Origin: Moringa oleifera | Taxonomy: Eukaryota; Streptophyta; Magnoliopsida; Brassicales; Moringaceae | Direction: 5' to 3' | DNA length: 64,000 bases | Assembly (NCBI GenBank): GCA_021397835.1 | Contig: JAJFZO010000230.1 | Location: 7,992,001-8,056,000 of the forward strand | In this document: positions 38,191-51,900 of the stretch, one piece after another | How the letters are laid out: every line of letters begins with the position of its first letter | Position numbering within the stretch: the first letter of the stretch is position 1 | Notes under the pieces: model-generated | The model's database searches: none | The model's input: the letters and a program-made list of their open reading frames with translations, nothing else | What the model was told of the DNA's origin: nothing | Translations under genes and position numbers: made by a program

Positions 38191-39400
38191 AGCAAGGAAA
38201 ATGTTGATGGTACCTGCTGGAATCACGGAGTCCATAGGAGAAAATTTTTGGGGGCTTCTTGAACTAAGATTGAGAAAGTCAGCAAATGCTTTCAGACTGC
38301 TAGTAAAGACTTTGGCAATTATATAAATTGAAAGGCTAAGCTCTGTGCTTGGTTATATATATGCCTTATTTCACCTGGTAACTTGGTTATATATTTTACA
38401 GCCAGAATGCAATTTTATATCGGCAGGTTACATTGTTCTGTTTAGAAGCAGTTTTGAAATGCTTAGTCATTTGTTGTGTAATGCATACCATCCTCTCACA
38501 ATAGTTCATTGATAATTCATGAACAGCTCTGTCAATTCTTGAACAGTTAAAAGTAATAAGAGGAAATTACCTGCTTTATCACAAAAATTATCTCTGTCTA
38601 CAAAAATAACTTGGATCAGTAGTGTAAGTTTTTTTAGCACCTGGTTACTTGTTGAGACCAAATAATAACATACATATGAAACTCTAAAATAAATGTGACA
38701 TAAATGATTTATACTGATGAGAAAACTTGCTGATCAGTACTTCTGGCTATGTTGTAAACTGGAGTTTTATCTACTGAGGGCTAAGAAGGTGTTGTACTTA
38801 GTACTTGGACCAAAGCCTTCAAATTCCGATCTATAATAACCCTTTTTTCTCTCAAACCACCAATCAGATTCATTATTCATCAGCCTACCACACAAAGTGC
38901 TATCAATGCAGAGCAACATTAATGCAGCAAACACACACTAGGTGTGGGCCTTTCCGATAGGCTTCACAAAGCAAAATTTGAAGGGCATTGACCCATAATT
39001 TAAGAACCAAAAAGATTGAAAATTATGTGTGCATTAGTTGCTAATACCACCTGCAGATCTAAGTAAGCACAGAACAATGAGAAAAAAAGAACTTAATGCA
39101 TCTTTGGTTGCAATATAGAGGCTGAAACATCAACCACAGATGTATTTTTGACAAGTGTGGTGCAAGGCAAGTACACACTTGATGAAAATAATATCAAAGA
39201 CATACACAAAGCTGAAAAAGTGATCATAAGACAAACAGAACATCAAATGAAAAAGAAAAAAAAATCTCACCTGCATTTCAGGAATGAGAGTACATTTCCA
39301 ATATGATCATATATCATAATTTATGCAGAAAGCTTGTACATTTTGAGGGTCATCCAGTAAAATGTATGCTTATGTCTTGACATTTATTTTCTTATTCCAA
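38191..39400. other. Intergenic DNA between PEPCK relic and UFC1
   Basis: Moderately AT-rich, with no coding frame of note. The part nearest 39400 may belong to the UFC1 3' UTR on the minus strand. Confidence 0.4.
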
Positions 39401-39591
39401 CCCAAGAATTCTGAATTTGTTTCACAGACTTTCATATAACATAAACTAAGACTCATTGGAAGAGGCTGCATCATCTTTGTACTTGATCATACCACAAAAC
39501 CCAAGATTCTGACTTTTTTTTTACAGCTTCATACAAGATAAACTAAGACTCGTTAGAAGAGGCTGCATCATCTTTGTGCTTGATCATACCA
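39401..39591 (-). repeat. Tandem duplication of the UFC1 3' end (two units)
   Basis: Unit A (39401-39494) and unit B (39500-39591) are about 92-94 bases each and highly similar. They share the plus-strand string aactaagactc and the block AGAGGCTGCATCATCTTTGT. Unit B holds the last 16 codons and stop of UFC1; unit A lies in the 3' UTR and could still encode [15 protein letters not shown] plus stop on the minus strand. The differences are scattered substitutions and a T-run expansion. Confidence 0.85.
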
Positions 39592-40743
39592 GAGTCCACA
39601 AGAATGGGAACCTCTGCTGCAAGCCATGGAGCAAGACCCAAACAAAGTGCATGTGCTATACCAAACCTGGGACTGGAATACAAAAGGAAATGTTAACATC
39701 CCAACAAGGGGAAAAAAGGAGGACAAGGCTGGGGTGGGAGGGAGGAGTTATAATTGCAATAAAGAAAGATTTTAGTTTCCACTTTTCTTTCAGGTAAGAG
39801 ACAATGCTGGCAACTACATGCATTTTCTATTGCTGTCATGAAATGAATTCCTTGAAAGATCTTCAGTATGAAGAAACTAATTATTCAACAACTTGAACAA
39901 GATCAATCATCCACAAAGTTTCTTCTACTGTTTCCAATCACAGTTCAATGGTTTCCTTAGGCTCAAATATAAACTTCTTGTTTTGAATCTCATACTTCGT
40001 GTGATCTTTCAACACTGATGAGGAAAAAGAAATCTGTTCACGGAATCAAATAGTTAAATTTGGCTGAATCAGCAGGAATGCCTAAATTTCTCTAATCACA
40101 AGAAACTCAAGAACCCAATTTAGCAACAAATAGCCATTCTTTCTTTTTTTCTGCAGTTTTCAATCATACAGAAAGGCACAAGTTAGCACATCAGTTCAAT
40201 GAACATCCTGAAGAACAGAGGAGGAATTACCAATTTTTGGCCCAAAGCGGCTTAAAGTGCACGGTCAGGCAAATCTTGCCTCCTCTGTACATCTACACCA
40301 CAGCACCACCAAAATCAAAGCTTCGTAAGAACAATTCATCAAAAATCACTAGAGACAAAACGGGGAAAAACAGCAGCAAAAAGCGAAATGAAAGAAAACA
40401 AAAATCTCACTTTCTGCGTCTTGCCATCCAGTTCTGGCAGCTCGAGTTCAGGGGCAGTGGAGGGGTAAGTGACAGGAATATCGAACTGGAGATCGAATTC
40501 GTACTTGAGGAGGTTGTGGACGTACCAGCACTTGCCCGTCCAACGCGTACCCTCGGGATTGGCGGCGGAGATACGGAACCAATCATTGTCATTGGACTTA
40601 TTCATTTGGGTGTAGGCGATCAAGGACTTGTACTCCTCCTTCAGCCTCTGCATCCACGCCGGGCCATCTCTCGGCCCGGCTTTAGTCGTTAACAGCGGAA
40701 TCTTGGTTAGAGTCGACTTCGTATTCGGGTCCCATCCCTCCAT
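39543..40743 (-). CDS. UFC1: UFM1-conjugating enzyme (E2) UFC1
   Basis: Accepts UFM1 from the E1 UBA5 and works with UFL1 to modify targets such as the ribosomal protein uL24 at the ER. Exons on the minus strand: 40743-40411, 40292-40231, 39672-39543 (stop TAG), 174 residues, the full usual length. The start [20 protein letters not shown] matches the plant family almost exactly. The UBC-like fold has the family segment [18 protein letters not shown], and the catalytic Cys119 is in [10 protein letters not shown] (human C116). The C-terminal tail is Ser/Glu-rich (AASSNES). All phases match. A longer upstream in-frame extension exists, but the conserved family start supports this ATG. The 3' end is tandemly duplicated. 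Confidence 0.97.
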
Positions 40744-40764
40744 GTCGCTCTTCTCCTCGTCTGC

Positions 40765-40791
40765 TAGCCCTAACTCTAACCCTAACCCTAG
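40765..40791. promoter_or_regulatory. Interstitial telomere-like repeats in UFC1 leader
   Basis: The plus strand reads CTAACTCTAACCCTAACCCTAG about 25-48 bases upstream of the UFC1 ATG. These are CCCTAA-type repeats, one base shorter than the CCCTAAA plant telomere unit, so the element is only telo-box-like. Confidence 0.55.
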
Positions 40792-41050
40792 ATTCGAGTG
40801 ATCTTTATGGAATTTCTTCCTTTTAAAGTTGCTTGAAGTGTTCGTTATCAAGTCTCGGCCTTTACGAAAATCTCCTTAACTCAGGGCATAATTGGCATGG
40901 AGGGTTTGTTTCCATCTGAAATGACTAAAGTGCCCCAATTTTATGATCCGTGTGCGACCGAGCCGCCCAGTTCTACATTACGGAAAAAGGCTTCATGGTG
41001 ACTCCGGTTTCTTGAATCGGTAAGGGTGGGTTCGGAAATTCTTACACGCT
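40792..41050. other. UFC1 upstream region
   Basis: Probable promoter of the minus-strand UFC1. No further feature recognised. Confidence 0.4.
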
Positions 41051-41056
41051 CTCCCG

Positions 41057-41270
41057 CAAGTGATTTTTGAGAAACTCGCCTCTTTCTTTCTGAATGATAT
41101 TGCTGGTAGACTGGGCTCTGTAGAGGAGATCGACAAGCTTCCTCGTAGACCAAGCAGCGACTGGAAGATCGAGAGGAGCGAGAAGCCATAGAAGAAGCTT
41201 GGTTGAAGAAGCTCAAGGGCGTTGCTCACCATCCGGTTGAAGAATCTGTGATTTTAATTTGCATGCCTTT
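41057..41270 (+). pseudogene. Relic of a second CC-NB-LRR gene (CC domain)
   Basis: Two plus-strand segments in different frames resemble the Rx-type N-terminus. Segment 1 (41057-about 41148) reads QVIFEKLASFFLNDIAGRLG then SVEEIDKL, like the opening helix of RGA proteins. Segment 2 (about 41152-41265) reads KQRLEDREEREAIEEAWLKK then LKGVAHHPVEE, resembling MEDAEERQLKDKK..VWLAKLKEVAYD of the NLR at 34 kb. A frameshift separates them, and a stop follows at about 41287. The region to about 41690 may be further eroded NLR sequence (for example MKKLRTLYVIV near 41288), but I cannot support this firmly. Confidence 0.5.
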
Positions 41271-42900
41271 CTGGAAGCGCATGTGAAATGAAGAAATTAA
41301 GGACTCTTTATGTCATTGTTTCGAAGAGAATGTCAAAGAGGAAATTGGAAGCTTGCTTCAAGACAATATTCATATCATGTTTCTGAGAATTAAACTATTT
41401 CAGCCACCAGAATTGCAAAATCTCACTGCTTTTGGAGTCTTTATAGGGAGATGCCACCGTTTTTCTTCTTTGCTTGGAAGTACACAAAGGTTTAAATCTC
41501 TTCAGATTTTATCCATTTATCAATTTTCAGTGGCATCTAAATTCTATGGATCACTGCATGTTGTTCTGCAGTGTCCATTCATCCGCGCAGGAGGAATTCA
41601 CATTCAGTGGACTGGAAAAATATCTGTCATTGCAAAGCAGAACGGCCTCATTTGTCTAGAGAGAAAATGCTTCGGAATCTGATGTTAGCAACTCATGGTA
41701 CTAAATCATTTAGACCGTATGATATAGTTACACATGCATAATCATAAGAGAGACAGAGATGCATAAGCTAATTTCCACCTGGAAGCTCATGTTGAAACAG
41801 ACAGAATCATGAATCTTAGCTTCATACCCAGAAGCACTTTATGCAGCCTAGCTTTGGTTTATTCACAGAAGCCTTAAAGCTAATCCAAGGGCAAGCTTTC
41901 CATTCTAAAGTTGCAAGTGGCCATTGTTTATCCTTCAAAATAACTAACATTCCCATTTGCTTTATATTGTAAACACATTTGGTTATGCAAGATCAAAATG
42001 GCCATCTTCCATGATAAATGTTCCGAATCCTTACCTTTGATCAAGTCTAGCCTTGCATTTTATTTGTGAAGTCATGAACTTTTATTGTTAATGTGATCAA
42101 ATTATTATCTAAGTTTTAAAAATTAAAGTCAATCCCTCAGCGCTAGGTCCATTAAAAACGTAACTAAGGGTTCAAATATTGAGGACTGGAAAGATGGCAT
42201 CAAAGTTGTTAAGAGGGAAGAAAATTATAATGTTGAGAGGTGACCTGTAAATTAGATTTAAGACTTGAATTTTTTTTAGGGCGATTGAGTTTGTTTTTAA
42301 TTTTAAATTGAAAGTTCATGAATTAATTATTGAACCTCAAATTTCAGGTGGATTTGTCTGGTAGATTAATTGTTGGTTTTGGATTTTTTTATTAATTTGT
42401 TACGATAAAATGATAAAAAATTTGATAAATATCATAATTATAAAAAAATTATGAAAAAATTATATGTTATATCTATACAAAAGTGAAAAGAGGCAATTTT
42501 TTCTCTGGCTGTGAAAAACACAGGGCAGGCAGTTCTTAGCCTTCAGCAACGGTGCATTTGAAACAGCTGCCCTTACAAAAGGCACGCCTGCAGTGCTTCT
42601 TTTGAAAGTGGAAACAGCACAGCATTTTCAAGCGCGTGCAGAAGCCACCAGCGCATGTTAGCAACAGCAATCCACGCAGGCGCGTGTCAACCAAGCGCAG
42701 GCAGGCGTATCCGGTGTCTTAATGGTCATGGTTCAATCTCAAAACTCAACATCGAGTCATCGACCCATGCTCCCCGCTTATTTGTATTCTCTCCCCCCGT
42801 CTTAAAAAACCTTGAAATTTTTGGAGGAATTTCTCCGTTTCTTTCCACCTTCTACATTTCCATGCTATCTCTACTCAAAACCACTCACTCTCTCCCCTTC
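41271..42900. other. Intergenic region upstream of symplekin
   Basis: No gene recognised. 41271-41690 may be degraded NLR sequence. 42060-42470 is AT-rich, and 42490-42900 is GC-richer and probably includes the promoter and leader of the symplekin gene. Confidence 0.4.
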
Positions 42901-42909
42901 CTCTCAGCA

Positions 42910-42918
42910 AAACCCTAA
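42910..42918 (+). promoter_or_regulatory. telo-box upstream of symplekin ATG
   Basis: AAACCCTAA lies 69 bases before the ATG at 42987, inside a C/T-rich leader (ctctcagc, then tctatctctctctttcag), a common arrangement in plant housekeeping genes. Confidence 0.6.
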
Positions 42919-42986
42919 TAAACCACCCAAAAGACTACAGTCTATCTCTCTCTTTCAGAAAGATCAGCTATCAAATTCTTAATTCA

Positions 42987-45900
42987 ATGATGGCCGGTAC
43001 AGCTTCAAGAGACCAGGCGCTCTCTCTTCTAGCAGCAGCGAACAACCACGGCGATTTGGCTGTGAAGCTCTCCTCTTTGAGGCAAGTCAGAGATATTTTG
43101 TTAGCCGTGGAGCCTTCTTTAGCTGCTGAACTTTTCCCTTACCTCGTCGAGCTCCAATCCTCGCGGGAAACTCTCGTTCGAACATCGCTTGTTGAGTGAG
43201 TTCAAAACCCTAATATTCTAGGCTTCCCTGTGCTTTGTTCTTCTCTTTTTGCCTGATTGTTGTTTTTTTTTCTCTGTGCAAGGAAAATTATGTAATGTTA
43301 GCTGATGTGTGGTTGGAATTGCACATGGATAGCATGCTTTTGACTTAGAATCTTGATTTTTCTTTTGGTTGCATATTGTGATACTAATGTAGATAAAAGT
43401 TGAAAGTACCGCTTTAACACTGGAATGGTTGGTGAGGTGTTCTTTGTCGAGACATTTGTTAGGCTATTGAATTTGGTATGATAAATGGACCATATATTTA
43501 TACAAATATAATGTTTGTTTCTGATAAATAAAAAGGAAAATAAGTAGACTGCATATTCCTTGGTTGCTTCTGCCAGTGAGTTGCTTCTGCCAGTGAGATG
43601 GAACTCTAATATGTTGCTTAACAAGTTTGCATATGCCTTTGCTGCACAGTTAGATGATAATTTCATTAAGATTGCTTGATTTTTTCAAAAGATTAAAGTT
43701 TGCACTTAATTTTTTTTTCCCTTTACCTCCTTTGAGTAGTAAGTTTGATTTTGTAAGCTCGATATGAATGAAAAATAATATAGTTGGGATGTCAGCTCAA
43801 TTATTGGCTATAAATAAAGGATGAGACTGAGGGCTATTCCTTTTGTATCAGGTGCACAGTTTCATTGTCCAATTGAGGTTATTTTCTTTTTGTTCTTGTG
43901 ATTTCAGGGTGATTGAAGAGATTGTTTTGAAGGTGATGGAACATTCTTCTATACTATTACCTGTCTTACTGGCATTTTTAAGAGACGAAGATTCTACTGT
44001 TGCAAGGCAATCTATTGTTAGTGGAACCAATCTCTTCTGCAGCATTTTGGTGGAGTTGGCATTGCAGGTCTCTCTTTTTCTCTTTCTCTTTCATTGTGTT
44101 CTATACAGAATTCATTATTACTTTTTTGATAAATTTACTTGTAATTTACCCATTAATAGTCAATGTGCTATTGAGTGCATGTTTAAGTAGATAGTCCCAA
44201 GACTTTTTTTTTTTTTTTGAGCAGAAACAAAGAATTATATTAAATAGTCGCAAAGACATATGTCATATTAAAAAAAATGGTCATCATGATCAAATTCAAG
44301 ATTGCTTAAGTGGTTTTTTTATTTGTATTTGAATTTTATTTATCATTAATTTGAGTAATATGTTAATGATATGATGATTCAATACGTTTGTGAATAATGG
44401 TCATTCAAGGTTTTAGTTTTATCTATTTTAGGTGCATAATCTGTACGTGGTTAGTTGCTCTAACAATAAATGTGAATCTGTGCTGTATTCATGATGTATT
44501 TGGATAATGCCACGCAACCGGTGCAGGACCAATCTTTCAATTCATGTTCTCAAATTGATCCACAGGTCTTAGTCAAGCCAGGGTTATGATTTAATCAGAC
44601 TTTTTTATGTCTCACTTCCCCTCAAGAGTTTTGGTGTGTGGTTGACAACTTCATTCTTCACGGATATAAAATTTTCACGCTAATTTTTTGTTGTATGTTC
44701 TCTGTCATTCTACAGTTTCATCGGTGTGGTAAAGTTGAGCGCTGGCTTGTAGAACTGTGGACATGGATGGTTAAGTTCAAGGATGCTCTGTTTGCCATTG
44801 CATTGGAGGTAACATGATTACATTCCATCGACTGCCAATTAATTTTAGATTGTTGATCACATTGTTCATTTTAGACTCAATTTAAGGTTTCCCTTTTATA
44901 TTCCTAACGTGTGAGGAGGTGACCTCATGATGCTGATGTGGAAATGATTCAAGGGCTATTGAAGCTTTCTCTCGGCATACAATGTTCCATGTGACTGTGG
45001 AGTCTTTTAATTCTTTTTCAATTTAGGTATAATATAATTGTGTGCTCTGATCCACTTGTACGCCAACCCAGACCATCTGGAATATAAATAACTGAATGAT
45101 TTGATTTTATGCTTCTTGTACTGTCCTAGAAAAGGAAACATGGTCTAAGATAAAATGACTGGACAATTGGCATCACACTATTTTATTAAGTTCCTTTTTG
45201 AAGCAAATTGTGACTGGCAATGATGGTTCTGAACCTTTTGTTCTTCTTTTACCTGTACACATTTTTTTTGCTTATCTCTCTCTCTCTCTCTTTCTCTCTC
45301 TTTTGGGGAGGGAGCAGGGGCTGTTTATAGTTCTTCAAGCTCCTGTCAATTTTGCAACTGTAACCATTAATTTTCTCTACTGCATTGTTAGATTAAGCTT
45401 AGGTCCTCATTTTTGAGAGCGAGAAACCTCATAGCAGAGATATCCATAGGCTATTATTAATTTTTTTTGACCAGAAAGATATCCATAGGGTATAAGGACT
45501 CTGCTAATCTTGTTGAGAGAGTGGAACTTGGGTGCATATTTTAATCTAGCCCTTCGGAATCAGATACTTAACTCCATATTTTTCTTGGGTGGTAGTAAAC
45601 CATTATGAAAAAATGGGGCTGTATTCACAGACATTCTTTGCTATTTGCTTGAGGAGACCTGCCTCATGACTTAAAAGCAGCTAGTGCTGATTCTTTGATC
45701 TGTTACCTTGACATAGTGAATTGGTTTTTCAGGCTGTTGTTTAGAAATATCTCTTTTAGGGAGCAGGATAAGAGCTGAGGATTTTCCCTGTGCTAACTCT
45801 ATGTTAGGTTATCTTGTGTAACTGACCACAAATTAGGATTACGTTTTGGTTCTGATAAGCAACAACTGATATCATAGGCCTGACTATTTAGGTGGCTGTA

Positions 45901-48900
45901 CTTGAGAAATTCCTTATTTGGTTGAAGTCACGGTGATATTTTGTTTTAACTTCCCTTTTCCTTTTTCATCTCTCTTTTAAAACTGTTGATATTGAATTCA
46001 TCATCTGATTTATGTTGCATAAAACAATCTTTTCTGTCTGTTAATAATTTGATGTATCTGCTAAACTGAACATTTCTTTGATTTATTTGTAGCCTGGTTC
46101 TGTCAGGAAGAAGGTGCTGGCACTGAAATTTTTGGAAACATTTGTTTTACTTTTTACATCTGACAGCATTGATGCTGATAAATATGTGAATGAAGGTATG
46201 ATGCATTCTGGCTTGTACTACTTTATAGGACCTTTTGGTTTGGTTCTGCAACTTGTATCTAACCCTTTGTTTGAAGAACTTGGTTCTTGGAAACTGATTT
46301 CCTTGTGCCAACTTGGCTCTTGCTATGGACAGGAAGTAGACGGGCATTTAATGTATCTTGGCTGGTTGGTGATCACCCTGTTTTGGATCCAGTTATGCTC
46401 ATGTCAGAAGCAAACAGGACACTTCACATTTTGTTAGATTTGTTGCAATCAACTGGTGGTCACCCTGGTGCAATAACAATTACTGTTGTCAATTGGTGAG
46501 TGTACTCTTGGTCAATCATCGTTATCTATAAATTCAGAAATTCTAATTGATCTTTTCCTTTTATGGTTTTGTTCCTGTTTCTCTTCATTAATCAAATGTT
46601 TTGGTTGGATTGGCAATATTTTCTACTTTCCTAGTGGTTTTTCCCTTTTCAATCAATTCTCTTCCCCAATTTTTTGTCTCAAGGTTCTTGAAAATGAATC
46701 CAGGGAGGATCTGGAAGATACTGGTTTTGGGCCGGGTAGGAAATTAGGAAATTTGGCCTCTAATTTTTGTTGTAGTTGTTTCTATTTTCATTGGAAGAGT
46801 GCTTTGTTTGAAGTTTATGCGACTTTGTTTGGTGCGGTATGTTCTTGTGCTTTTGTGTTGTGATAGGCTGTTATCATTTAAGATAGAAAAAACTTGTTGG
46901 ATGCTTTTTCCTAGTCTTCAGATTTCTTGAAATTTGGGATCTCAAAGCCTGGTCAGCTGTCAGTTTATACCATATTAATTGATTGCTGATTTGTACAATT
47001 TTTCTAATAAATACACACGCACACACATATATGTATAATATCCTGTGTATATTTATATAGAGACAACCTGAGATTCATAGACCCATGCCTGACTTCCTAG
47101 GTAATTGATCTTTGTGGACATTGACTCATCAATATCTATGAAAGATTTTGTGTTATTAACTTGTGTAGATGCTGTATGTATTTTGTTACTTTGCCAGTCA
47201 TTGTTGGGGTTACTTGGTATGAACTTGGACGATATTGATTCGGTTTCTAATCTGAATGTTTTTTCCCCCTCTAATATTGAAAAAGTAATTTGCTTATTCT
47301 TGGGTCTGCTGTTCTTTGAGCAGCACTGCCTTCCAGATTTTGGGTTGATAATAGATCAATTCAAGCACTGGCATGCCCACATTTGCACATCCAAGATTGA
47401 TAGCCTGCCAAGAAACCTTACATTAACAAGATATTATGAATAATAAGTTTGGAGTTCTATTTGCATACTTACTGTTTTGTTTTGCATCTTTTTAGTCCAG
47501 AATGCATAATAAGCTGTTGGATTTGGAATTCATGTGCTTACTTTTCTGCAGGAAGGTGGCTAGTGACTTGTTATTTAGCATTCTGTATGCAAGTAAGAAG
47601 TTTGATTGCATAGAATGTGGTAGTATTGTCTTTTTACTGTTACTAATTTGTTAACATATTCCATTTGGTAAAGTTCTTAAGATTTGTTATATACAGAGTT
47701 TAAACTGATATCTTTGAAGATATCATGGAGAGATAACTGAAGCTTGGAAACAGGTTGTAGTACAAGTTCAACTGCTTTTTTGTGATATCAGTGCAGCTTT
47801 TTTTAAGGAGTTGATGGCCTTGGATGCGGCTGCATTGGTGGTTCAGATATTGGGAGTTACAGGGCCTGTCAATGTTCACATTGTTTGAGTATTGTGAAGC
47901 ACCATTTGGCTAGTGATATTAGTGGTAAACGATGGATAAAATGGTCAGCTCATGTACTGAGAGAAACTTGGTGGTGAAGCGATCCAGAAAACTGTTAGAG
48001 AAACCATTTAATTACTACAGTCTGAGGTTCTGCTGTATGTGTTTGCAGCTGATTTATTTGCAGGCTATTTAAAATGTATTCATAACAGTTGATGCACATT
48101 AAATACCTTTAATAATCGAAAGTCACTTTCAACTGGGGATTGCCCTGCTAAATATTCTTCGCTTCAATTATGTGTTCCCTAACTTTTCACGTGTTTTTGC
48201 TCTCTGCATTTTCCTCATGGAGGTTTATGTACTTATATGTTTTAGTTTAAACATATGAGCTTAAAACACTTTGCCCATTAGGTATTAGCCTATCATCTGT
48301 TTTGTTTCCTTATCACATGGATGATTATTCAATGGTGTACTGGTTGTCTGAAATTAGATTGTATCTTATAGGTCAAAAATTCTGCCTACATGCAACACTT
48401 TCACTGTCTGAGAAAAGCTGCGAGTATAACCAATGATTTCTGCTGTCATAAATCAAATGGAATGAAATGAATGTACATATATATCACTCGATGCTATTCA
48501 AAGGCATATTCAGACAAAGCAGTTAAAAATGATTCTGAATTGTTGATCAACTTTGACAAATCATTTGACGGCCCTGCTACTCGGTGGACAGAATACTTGT
48601 CAGTTTTCAATATGAAACTTTTTGGTAGATCAGGAAATTTAATTTTCACTAAGTTTGTTATATGATTATAAATATAATTTTTAAGATTCTCTTCTTAAAA
48701 TAGAGTTGGTGGTCATCATTGGCATGGTGTACATCCAAGCTTAATCTTTTTTCATTTCTCGTCCAACCTTCATGAAAACTGTACTTTGCTTTTCTTGTTG
48801 GATCTAGCTGAAGCTACTAATCTTTTTTTTTTTCTTGTCGGACCTAGAACATGCCTAAAATTTTTGTTATTTTAAGTGATGTTTTGAGTTAGATGGTGTG

Positions 48901-51900
48901 TGGTTACTCTTATTTGTTGATCCATGGTTGTTGATCTATGTTTTCCTTGGATGGAAATGTTCTTGTTATGTCAAATTATAAACACTACAGATTAGTTTTT
49001 TTTTTTTGTTTGCTGGGTAGGTTAATGTACATTATTAGTGAGTTTGAACTTTGTTTTTTTGTCCATTTTTTCTTTATTTTAATATGAAACTGAGCATATT
49101 GTGTTTTCTTGATAAACAAAACTACAAATATTGTATTGTTCTTAAATTTATAATTGTATCTTCTAGAATATATTGTAGGTTGAAGAGATGAGATACATGA
49201 TGGCATGTCTTGATATCTTGGGAAAAAAAAAATAGTTTTGACTTCTTAAAATGACAAAGAAAGTTGGTTTCGCATTATCATTTATCTTATCATAAATGTA
49301 GTGCAAATACTTACTTGATATAGTTGGAAAAAAGTAGTGGGTTTTGATTGAAATTTGAAGAATTGGTGTCAGCTTGTCAGATTGACAAATGTCTTGACCA
49401 CAGAAGAAATTTATTTCACGGAAAAATGTAGTCCAAGTATGGGAGGTGATGTTATATTTTGATAGCAATACATTGAGTCCAGTGTTTTGTTCTCACCTGT
49501 TTCAAAAGTATTGTATCGTATTATCTTACTATGTTGTGCAGTATATCCTTGTGTTGCTCCCACTGTTTATGTGATATTTGCGTTTGGATGTTGTTTTAAC
49601 ATTGCATTGAATCTACAATGTAGATATTTTGATGCAGTTTATAGAAATTCATCGGGAAGAACATTTTAAGTTTCTTTTGATATGCTTTGTTACCAGTGTT
49701 ATGCGGAATTCTTCTATGTGCATTTGGTTTAGATTTTTGAATATGAAATAGCCATGGTATAGTCATGTGAGATGTGAAAAATGTGAGCATGCGTAGTGAT
49801 GATATTAGAGAAATTGTTTGCACTTGAGTGATTGTATTGTTTCATGTGAATCGTGTCTCATCTTAAACACGAGGCCATGTACTTAGATGACTTTTAAACT
49901 CCCATGTTGGACACCTTGAGCAAGAATTTCAGGTTTGAGAACTTTATAAACCTCCAACACTCGAAGGTTGTTTAACCCATTTGGTAATGAAAAAGATGGT
50001 TACTCATTTGTAGAAAGGATGGACCAATTGTTTTTATAGGTAGACAATATTGATATTGTGAGTCTTTTACACGAGATTTGGTTTTTTAATATGCGGTGAA
50101 ACATTGAACCTGTTAAAACAGAATCTTCACTGCTTGAAGGTATCGTGTTTTGTTTGAACTAGAATTCTCAAATTGGTACAGGGAGACTGCAATGAGTTGA
50201 ACATGTACTTCAAAAAATTTACAAGGCAACTGTTACTGATTGAGGGGGGAAAAAAAAAGAATTTGCAAGGCAACATGCTGTAAAAACTGGTGGAACTGTG
50301 GAGTTAGCATCAGCCCTATATTATTATTATTATTTTTTTTTTCAAAATGTCATCTTGTGAATTTCTATTGCTATTGATATTTTCAGAAAAGTGGTCTATC
50401 TTGGTAGTGGATGGGACAGTTGACTGCACTTTTGCTGGGTCACTGAGTTTATTTATTTATTTTTTTGGTGAATAAGATTCATAAGATACTGTATTTCATA
50501 GTTGTGGCCGAAGACATTTTTCCTTGTAGATTGAGTTGGACGAAAGGCATGCCTTGCTGACATGCTGGATACCTTTGCTTTGAGGACAAGCACACACTGT
50601 CTGTAGTTTCTCCTGGATGTTCTATGAAGCTGAACCGAACTGTGTTCCTGAAGTTTTGCTTGCATCTTGGTGTGAACTTTGGTAGTTAAGTAAGGCACGA
50701 GGTCGATAAGAATAAACCTGTACTGGGAGATGAAACTGCTCTGGATATCTCCCAAGATATGTGGTCCCTCACTTTTTGAAGGACCAAGTATAGTGAGCTA
50801 ATCCATTAGAGGGCTATTCTGCCAGACAAGCACTTGAAAGTTGATTAGTTGATGGCCATTAAACGCATTCTTATTATTTATTCATGCTTTTGTGGTGGAA
50901 CAATTTGAAATGTATACTTTAGCTCCTAGGGATAATTGCTCTTGCACTAGATGATGGACACCTCGTATAATGTTGGTTTTGAGCCGCTAGTCCCTTTTGC
51001 TTGATTGGCTTGAAGATGGTGCTTGCTATGGTCTTTGGTGCTTGTTGGGGAATGGCTCTTCGAAGATTTATGTAGGCTTTGCTGTACCTCCGAGAAATCC
51101 TTATCTTTTCTTCAGGAGAAAGGAAAAAGATTTTTTTTTTAAAAAGGACTTCTTGAGGTGGCTGATTAAAGAGTTTAACAAGTTTGATTTTGTGAATGTG
51201 TAGCTCTGGAGATCCCCTGTGACAAGTATAGTTCATTATAGATATTTTATTATGAAGGAGGCTAACATTTTGCAAATGATTCTCCAATTCATGCTGAGCT
51301 GTTTCCAATTCCTCAGTTTTTAGTTGCTGAGCCATATAGGTTAGAGTTTGAGTAGTTTGAACACAAAGTAAAAATTGGAAAATTTGAGTTAGGTATTGAA
51401 TACTTAATCACTTGTTAATTTCAATTTTACAATTGTCTGGCAGGAATACTAATGCTAACCTGATTATGTATGACAGTTGTAGTGATGGTGACATTTTGTT
51501 AAAAGTGATGGGCTTTGTTGATCCAGGAGGCAGTGAGGGGTTAAAACAATGTTTCTGATAATAATGATTGAATACTATTTAGTTAGGATGAGCAAGTTTT
51601 GGTGACTGTAATGGTGGGTTCTTGAGGTAACTGTGGTGGTGCTGATGGTGGATGTGGATGTCTGCATACACCTGGTTTTGGAAATTTTCTATGGTGGGTG
51701 TGTGTCCACTTTCACCTTCATGCTGCTTGTTCAAGTCAATTTTTCTTTTGCTTTCTTCATGTATATTTTGTGGACTTCTTGCTCACACATTGAAGTCCTG
51801 ATTGCAGATGATGCTTGATGTAGTTTTCCTCCTATAATGTGTTAATTAGTGTCTTTTTTTTTGGCCCTTTTCTGTTCTTAACTGTATTTAGTATTTCGTT

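Noticed and set aside
50919..51335. 138-codon minus-strand frame in symplekin intron 5
   Set aside because: Lys-rich and without a recognisable transposon or cellular domain; the same interval has competing frames on the plus strand.
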